Positions 58,601-64,000 of a DNA stretch of 64,000 nt are shown one piece after another. Both the position numbers and the translations under genes were made by a program. Each line of letters starts with the position of its first letter. Position 1 is the stretch's first letter. The DNA comes from Tridacna crocea. Its lineage: Eukaryota > Mollusca > Bivalvia > Cardiida > Cardiidae. Location of the stretch: the NCBI GenBank assembly GCA_943736015.1, contig OX031061.1, forward strand, positions 64,548,192-64,612,191, given 5' to 3'. Below the pieces are notes generated by a model, which saw only the letters and a program-made list of their open reading frames with translations, was not told the DNA's origin and made no database searches.

Positions 58601-61600
58601 GTATTAATTGTTGCCTGCAAGTGTTTTCAGTTTGGGCCTGTGTGATATTTTATGGTCAGGTGAAGTGTTACATAAAAAGAAACAAAATAAAACAAAAAGA
58701 TCTTACGAACAAAGTCTGTAGCAAAGAAACAAATGAATCTATGTATACTTGAAATACTATCGCCTCTGAAGGAATTCGAACCCATGATGGGAAAATATCC
58801 TCGTTTTTCGAGGTTTAACCCTTTCCCAAACAAGCCCTTGTTTTTACGTGTCTGCAGTAAAAGTCCTTTGAAAACACTGTGGGAAATGGAGAAATTGCTC
58901 GTAACGATCAATTTCTCCTTTTCCCACAGTGTTTTCTACCCATTTGGAGAACATTCTGCCATTTTTATCAAATTTGAAATTGTCGTCTGCAAACTCTTTC
59001 AGTTTGGAAGAGTCCAAAATTTGTCGTTTGGGAAAGGTTTAAAAGACCAATACCATAACCACTACGCCAAAGAGATAGCTCCTCAACGCAGTGGTCAGGT
59101 ATTGTATTTAAATCGGGACGAAGCTACGCATGAAGGTGTGGTCTCCCGTAACACATCCCCTCTTAAAGTCATTAATTATCGATTACTCAAAGCCTTATTA
59201 GGCAGAAAGTCCGTTTTGGGACAATAAATGGGATTAACGACTCAATTGCCACACCCGAACGAGCCCCATCTTCCGAACAGAGTTCGTAACATAGAAACAA
59301 ATAAACAAATGAATAGCTGAAATACAAACCGCCTCTGGCGCGATTTGAACCCATGGGAGCAAATATCCTCGTTTTTCGAGGTTGTAAAACTCATACCACA
59401 ACCACTGAGCCAAACAGATATCTAATCAACGTAGTGCTCAGGTATTGTATTTAAATCGGGATTATGCTATGCATGAGAGTGGTCTCCCGTAACAAAGAAA
59501 ACATACTTTTGACGGGATAAGGTATAATTGGAGCGGCCGTGGAAGGGGGTGCTGTCGACACAAAGTTAGGTGTATTACACAGGTCACTCTGGCAACAATG
59601 CAGGCTTATGTCGCGGGTGACAGCATCTCTTTTTCCGACCAGAAACCCGAATCCAAGACCATTGCAGTACTGTATAAGAGTATAAAACGTGATGACATTA
59701 AGCAAAGACAGAGTATGCCTAGAATAGCTCAAGAGAGGAATTGGAAACTATTCTATGTGCGTTTTGGAAAATTTTAGTTATAGGAGAGAGAGAAGACTTC
59801 TCAAGTTTGTGAAAAGCACTGTATGATGATCTTGCCAGTTAAGATATGCTGTATTGATATTAGAATGGACTTAACACAACTATCTAAACAAGATGATCTG
59901 ACAATCTTTTCACAGAAATAAGCTTTTTCCCTTCTGTAAAATTTCCGAAAACGCAGATGGAATAGTTTAGCATTCTAACATGACACGCAAATTCGGCTCT
60001 ATAAACACAGTGCAACGAAAGCGTGGTAAAATCTGCGACAATCCATGGAGAGTGACGGCATTCTATTCCGAGTGACTTCATTCTGTATAAAGTGAGTTAT
60101 TCAATGGAACATAATCTTCATCCTTTTTTTTACTCTTAAGTTTGAACTTGCTTTTACTTTCATTGGGCATTGGTCATGTTACAATCGAAATAATCTTCTT
60201 TCTATCGTGGTTTATCGTTCAATAAACCTAGTTATGAGGCGCAATCAATAAACCACTCGGGCTATCGCTCTCGTGAATTATTTATTGTGCCTCGTAACAC
60301 ACAACTGTGGTTTATTGAACGATAAACCACGATAGAAAGAAGATTACTTCTTAATTCACCAATATTTTATTCAACGCTAGTTGTATCTTGGCTTAAACCG
60401 GTTACATTTTACAAATGGCACAGTGTCAAGAAATCCATAATAGTATTTAATGAGACATGAACGGTAATCAGAAGAAATATATATACAATGTGTTGCTTCC
60501 CTGAAGGCAAACCTTACTATAGTATTCATTTTTAAAAGTTCTGTGGTTTGAAGCCAAACAACACCATATTATGATACTATCATATATACTACTCAAACTT
60601 GGATAGGGATCACTTACATAATTCTGTATGGGTTTATATGTTACATCAGTTTTGCATAAACTCTTTACGATACTTTGAAATTCTAGATCTGTCAAAGTTG
60701 ACAGCATTTGCTGACCAAAAACTATATGCAACATGCACTGTGCTGTCTGTCATAGGGTAGAAAACATCGTTGGAAAAGGAGAAAATGCTGGTATCCGGCA
60801 TTTTCTCCTTTTTCAAAAATAATTTCCGAAGGCTTCTTTCTCAGTATCTTTTACAGTCGGCATTGTGAGGTTAAGGTTTAAAGATCCATTTCCAGTGGTC
60901 ATTTTACTGATCAGTGTAGCAATGTAACATATTGTAAAACTTTGTAATACATGATACATGCCATAATTATACATGTATATATTTAGAGTGAATCTTTCAG
61001 GGTGATCCCTAGCAAATTTTGAGTAGTATATATATACTACCATACTATCATCATGTCAGCCTTCATGGACCGCACATGTTGCATTGGTTGATACTCTTTG
61101 TAAGTTGCTAAAATACCCTTTTCACAGTACATGGCTCATATAAATAGATTGTCTGTGAAAATAAAAATAAAAAAAAAGTTACGAACCTTTTTACTGCCAC
61201 AGCTCATGATATGTTCCACATGACCGTCTGTGCCATACAAAGTATTTATCATACAGCTCTGAAAGTTAAGATGACGATTGTGGGAAAATGGAGACTTTAG
61301 CCGTATTTACCCTTTACTCCATAGATACTAATTTCTACGCATTACTTGTAGGAGCCTTTGGAAAACATTGTGGCAAAAGGTGAAATTGCTCATGACGAGC
61401 AATTTCACCTTTTGTCACAATGTTTTCTATGCTATCAAAAGGTGTCATATACGCTATTATTTAGGGTTAATTAGAGATGCCATAGAAATGCCTTATGGGA
61501 TAAAGGATTAACCAAGAAGATTAAACGGCTTTCTGATTCTTAAGGTTTTTGTAAATATTCCAAGAAAAAGCAATTTATATTGGCGAAACCAAATGGCTAA

Positions 61601-63782
61601 GCCAATAAGGAATTGCGTTACTTTTTAAATCTGTTTTAAGACTTCTGAGAATTTTTTGCAGGTAAAGGTCGTAACAATGGAAGTGATTACAGACTTACAG
61701 ACATTCAACCTGTCACCTTTTATTTTGTCAACGAAATTCAAGTGCCAACGTTTATCTTGAAAAAGAAAATAAAAAGAAAAACATGTAAAATGCTGCTTTT
61801 ATATTGATCATATTACACTTATATAATCTTCATCATTTAACCTGACCCAGGTCAAAAGCATTTATATAAATTTATATATGTATCTTCCCGTGTATATGTA
61901 ACTTTCCGAGTAATAGTCGGAGTTCTTTTGATTGATTATTTTCGTTTATTTATCGTCGCTACCGGTTGCCCATCTGAGCTACGCCCCCAGAAGACGGTTA
62001 GTTGTTACAGGGGATAGTGCAAGGATACAGGACGAAACTACTGAGAATTCCGCCTGGTTCTTTAACGTGCTCGGTGTGTAGCACCGTCACACGGGACCTC
62101 GGTTTAACGTATCATCCGAAAGACTATTAGTAATTTTTAGTTGGCCAGCCGGGGATTCTATTTATATGCCTACTTATATATTATTCAGCATGGAGGTCAG
62201 GATCAGCGTTAAATGGAGTAGACAATACAAGCGATGATGAGACTCAGTTTCTGTTGGGCGATACTATAAATAGATGTTTGTGTATTCACAATGCATCATA
62301 CTCATTGTTTAAAGGGGAAAAATAGCCCAAAGGAAAACATGAATTTGCTCAAGAACACGGGGCTACCTAAATATTTATGGAAGATATTCATATTCTACGG
62401 TCGCGTAAGGGAGACAGAATGAATTTTTAACCCTTCTTATTCGTCAGCATCATATCTACGAGGGCCGATTAATGCTTTATTAGCTTTGTATTGAAAGAAT
62501 TAAGCAGGGATGTCCTTTCAGCTCTACTATTTCCTGATTATATAGCCAAAGAATGATGTCATTAATTTTGGTCAAGCAAGCATGTCGAAGAGGTAGCACT
62601 TCAGAGCAAAGATGGCAAGTAAGTCTTGCAAGATGGAAATAATCCCTGGATGAGCAGTAATTCAATATTTGCACATGAAGGTTAGCTTATAGGGATATCC
62701 GTCTATATATATAATAGCATTTACTAGTGCATGATGCCCTTCATATCGTCGGTTTACTTCGAAAACCTCGTAACTACAGCTTGTTAAACGCTGTGGTTAC
62801 GAGGTTTTCCAAGTAAACCGACGATAGGCTATTGTGAAAAGGAGGGCGGCAAAACTTATAGGATGACGCCCTTCTATGAATATTGTAACTGTCACAAAAT
62901 CTATGGTTCCTCACAACAATGACACTGTTTACAAGTCATTCAACGCCATTGCACATGGCTTTTGAATGATGAAGCATTAAAAAATGATGAAGCATTCACT
63001 GGGCTCAATCCATCAGACTTTCATCTTCCCCCCCCCCCCTAAATAAAAACTGAAGAAATTCATAATGACACTGTATACGAAAATCGTATTCTTCGAAGAT
63101 TCGACCTGTCTGCTATGACGCATCATTCTCCCCAAAGTTGGGAAGTTGGGGGGGGGGGAGTTGTAGTGATACGCGCTATAAAGTAGCCATGGGGTAAATG
63201 GCATTTATCAATACATTTGACGAGATATCAGTCCTGTTTTAGTACCAGATTTCTTTAAACTGCTGATCATAGCTGAATGAATCGTACCAGGTAGCGTTTT
63301 ATTGAGTAAAAGTGTTTTTTTTTTTTAATTCAAAGTAACGGTGGTCGCGTAGTTATTAGTCCGGTTCTATTCCCAGAATGCCCAAATTAGATAGATGTGT
63401 ATTTGTAGAATGCCATCTAGCGGGAGATAATGGTTACAATGAAAAATAAACAATATGTCTACCAAAAGTCAAACCCATAAACCAATTATGAGGCTCTCAA
63501 TTGATCAATCGGCCTCTGCATCTCTTTTATCCTTTTACCGCGCCATGGGCGAAAAGAGTGAGTTAAATTGTGGATGGCATCCATCAAGATCAGACTGCAC
63601 AGAACGTACAGTCTGATCTTTGATTAATACCGTCCACGTATGTAGTTAAGCCTATAGAATCCAAATTTTAGTTTCGCATCTCCGTATAACAATAGTTACC
63701 TCATCAGGAAGACAGGTAGTGATGTTGTTACACGTTGTGTAGTCTTGAACTGAGTGATCGGGGCAGTGGTAGCATCTCACCG
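55269..63782 (-). CDS. Ly6/uPAR plus vWA domain secreted protein gene (5' end outside window)
   Basis: Gene span; five coding exons are listed separately: 63782-63700, 61258-61187, 59669-59507, 56210-56083 and 55691-55269. All four junctions keep frame (289 visible residues). The N-terminal ten-cysteine Ly6/uPAR domain ends in the diagnostic CC...CN. It is followed by a Ser/Thr/Pro linker and one vWA domain that reaches the C-terminus with almost nothing after it. The first visible exon starts in phase 1 with VRCYHC, so at least one more exon, probably the signal peptide, lies to the right. No GPI-anchor-like tail is seen. Inferred role: extracellular adhesion or binding protein. I know of no named family with this pairing. 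Confidence 0.83.
56083..56210 (-). CDS. Ly6-vWA gene: vWA exon 1
   Basis: The 128-nt exon has acceptor cgaacag and donor CAG|gtaaaa, phase 1 in, 0 out. It encodes CYRDIVFVIDESIRVNPSSF, then VVERLDIGTHGDQ. This is vWA strand A with the MIDAS D-x-S and helix 1. The second serine of D-x-S-x-S is Arg. The acceptor abuts an inverted SINE pair. Confidence 0.9.
56231..56512. mobile_element. Inverted pair of tRNA-headed SINE heads
   Basis: A minus-strand head (56231-56384, gattcgaaccaatgaaggac) meets a plus-strand partial head (56385-56512, catgggttcgtctatcggct) at agccaaagagatatctcttt/ggct. It forms a long imperfect hairpin 20 nt from vWA exon 1. Confidence 0.78.
56706..57108. mobile_element. About 400-bp TIR element, copy 2 (opposite orientation)
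   Basis: The same TIRs (catcttcgctagccaaggta; ccttggtttgcgaagatgt) and shared interior (ttttacaaaccgcttacgaa). It lacks about 140 bp present in the copy at 33459. Ly6-vWA intron. Confidence 0.78.
57355..57426. repeat. Perfect 29-bp inverted repeat hairpin
   Basis: Arms at 57355-57383 and 57398-57426 (acagtgtatatacaagatca start) separated by 14 nt. A shortened relative (agatcagactg / cagtctgatct) lies at 63583-63624. Confidence 0.85.
57509..57734 (-). mobile_element. TTAA hairpin MITE, subfamily 1
   Basis: TTAA is present at both ends and the core GCTCGTTACGAGC hairpin is intact. It lies in the intron between Ly6 exon b-c and the vWA exons (59507 to 56210). Confidence 0.86.
58090..58260 (-). 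mobile_element. Partial TTAA hairpin MITE
   Basis: An intact core hairpin (GGGGAAAGGAGAAAATGCTG and its mirror) with weak outer arms. A second heavily diverged relative follows at about 58400-58660 (GATGCCAACCAGTATTTTCC). Confidence 0.6.
58698..59493 (-). mobile_element. Second dimeric tRNA-headed SINE, interrupted by a MITE
   Basis: Heads at 58698-59155 (split by the MITE 58815-59042) and 59267-59493 are joined by the same linker (cctcttaaagtcattaatta ... ggacaataaatgggattaac) as the element at 14320. The right boundary abuts the donor of Ly6 exon c. Confidence 0.8.
58815..59042 (+). mobile_element. TTAA hairpin MITE, subfamily 1, nested in a SINE
   Basis: TTAA at 58815-58818 and 59039-59042. 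On either side, the SINE sequence resumes (tttttcgagg before, aaagaccaataccataacca after). Confidence 0.88.
59507..59669 (-). CDS. Ly6-vWA gene: Ly6 exon c and linker
   Basis: The 163-nt exon has acceptor tatacag and donor AAAA|gtatgt, phase 0 in, 1 out. It encodes YCNGLGFGFLVGKRDAV, then LHCCQSDLCN, the terminal Ly6 signature. A proline/threonine-rich linker follows (STAPPSTAAPIIPYP). The donor lies just past the end of a SINE head. Confidence 0.88.
60191..60346. repeat. Palindromic element with two identical 37-bp arms
   Basis: Arms at 60191-60227 and 60310-60346 are exact reverse complements (taatcttctttctatcgtgg start). The loop holds a second weaker inverted pair (cctagttatgaggcgca / tgcctcgtaaca). 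Confidence 0.85.
60655..60885 (-). mobile_element. Diverged TTAA hairpin MITE
   Basis: The core GAGAAAATGCTGGTATCCGG and its mirror are recognisable, with subfamily-2-like flanks (aaactctttacgatactttg). The TTAA ends have decayed. Confidence 0.65.
61187..61258 (-). CDS. Ly6-vWA gene: Ly6 exon b
   Basis: The 72-nt exon has acceptor ctttcag and donor AAG|gttcgt, phase 0 in and out. It encodes SCMINTLYGTDGHVEHIMSC and GSKK, the middle finger with two cysteines. Confidence 0.84.
61305..61511 (+). mobile_element. TTAA hairpin MITE, subfamily 3
   Basis: It is close to the copy at 50126: ACCCTTTACTCCATAGATAC at the left, core ATTGCTCATGACGAGCAAT, right end ATAAAGGATTAA. It begins about 45 nt upstream of Ly6 exon b. 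Confidence 0.82.
61935..62160 (+). repeat. Dispersed repeat with tRNA-like segment
   Basis: Contains ggttgcccatctgagctacg followed by cctggttctttaacgtgctc and acacgggacctcggtttaac. It looks like a widespread mollusc repeat, but no B box or tail was recognised. Family not assigned. Confidence 0.4.
62745..62826. repeat. Second solo palindrome copy
   Basis: It starts atcgtcggtttacttcgaaa and ends gtaaaccgacgat, with near-perfect symmetry. It lies in the Ly6-vWA gene intron. Confidence 0.78.
63700..63782 (-). CDS. Ly6-vWA gene: Ly6 exon a
   Basis: The 83-nt exon has acceptor gttacag and donor GAG|gtaact, phase 1 in, 0 out. It encodes VRCYHCPDHSVQDYTTCNN and ITTCLPDE, the opening L/V-x-C-Y-x-C of Ly6 domains and finger I. 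Confidence 0.87.
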
Positions 63783-64000
63783 CTGTAACATAGTATGGAT
63801 CAAAAACAAATGAACGTCACATTGCGACATTATTTAGAAAACTATGAGCTACTTGAATATCTAAAACAGACTATATGGTTGGAGACAGCGATGGTTTTAA
63901 CAACCATTCTCATTAATGTTCTGTGTCTCATTCTGAGTAATTTTCTGAATTTCAAAGTAACGCAATTTCTGAATGACTAAACAATACGGTTTAGTCGATC

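Noticed and set aside
58733-59227. 164-codon open frame on the plus strand
   Set aside because: It is made of SINE head, nested MITE and SINE linker, with no domain.
59507-59669. Three-finger toxin gene
   Set aside because: The three-finger domain is of the Ly6/uPAR type, continuous with a vWA domain. Nothing indicates a venom toxin.

Overview
This is an animal nuclear window: AT-rich, with small exons flanked by GT/AG introns and dense with miniature transposons and tRNA-headed SINEs. The protein content (large secreted cysteine-rich D-domain protein, LDL-A repeats, Ly6 and vWA domains) and the repeat style (self-complementary MITEs, TTAA insertions, roughly 100-150 bp tandem repeats) suggest a lophotrochozoan, most likely a bivalve mollusc. 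That assignment is by style and was not tested by any search.

Layout. (1) About 46.4 kb of the window is one minus-strand gene. I traced 37 coding exons from a signal-peptide ATG at 46427 to an exon running off the left edge. All 36 junctions keep frame, giving about 1,770 residues so far. Order: signal peptide, EMI-like C-terminal half, EGF-like module, 8-Cys/TB-like module, three vWD-C8-TIL assemblies, six LDL-receptor class A repeats, a short Thr-rich linker and a cysteine-free segment. This is closest to SCO-spondin among families I know. (2) 46.4-52.0 kb is repeat-packed intergenic DNA between two divergent genes. (3) 51,989-54,086 (+) is a three-exon, four-helix claudin/PMP22-superfamily gene with a W-GLW-C-C signature. 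(4) 55,269-63,782 (-) is the 3' part of a gene joining a ten-cysteine Ly6/uPAR domain to a vWA domain. Its 5' end lies beyond the right edge, and it converges on the claudin-like gene.

Introns and spacers carry at least 20 copies or fragments of one TTAA-flanked hairpin MITE in three subfamilies, a palindromic tandem array with such a MITE inserted in it, an internally deleted mariner, several other foldback elements (one about 1.33 kb ending next to the claudin-like start codon), three SINE families and four minisatellite-like arrays.

The three genes share no pathway visible from sequence. Two encode probable extracellular proteins and one a probable membrane protein. Exon boundaries were read by eye from splice motifs, phase continuity and domain logic, without transcript support.
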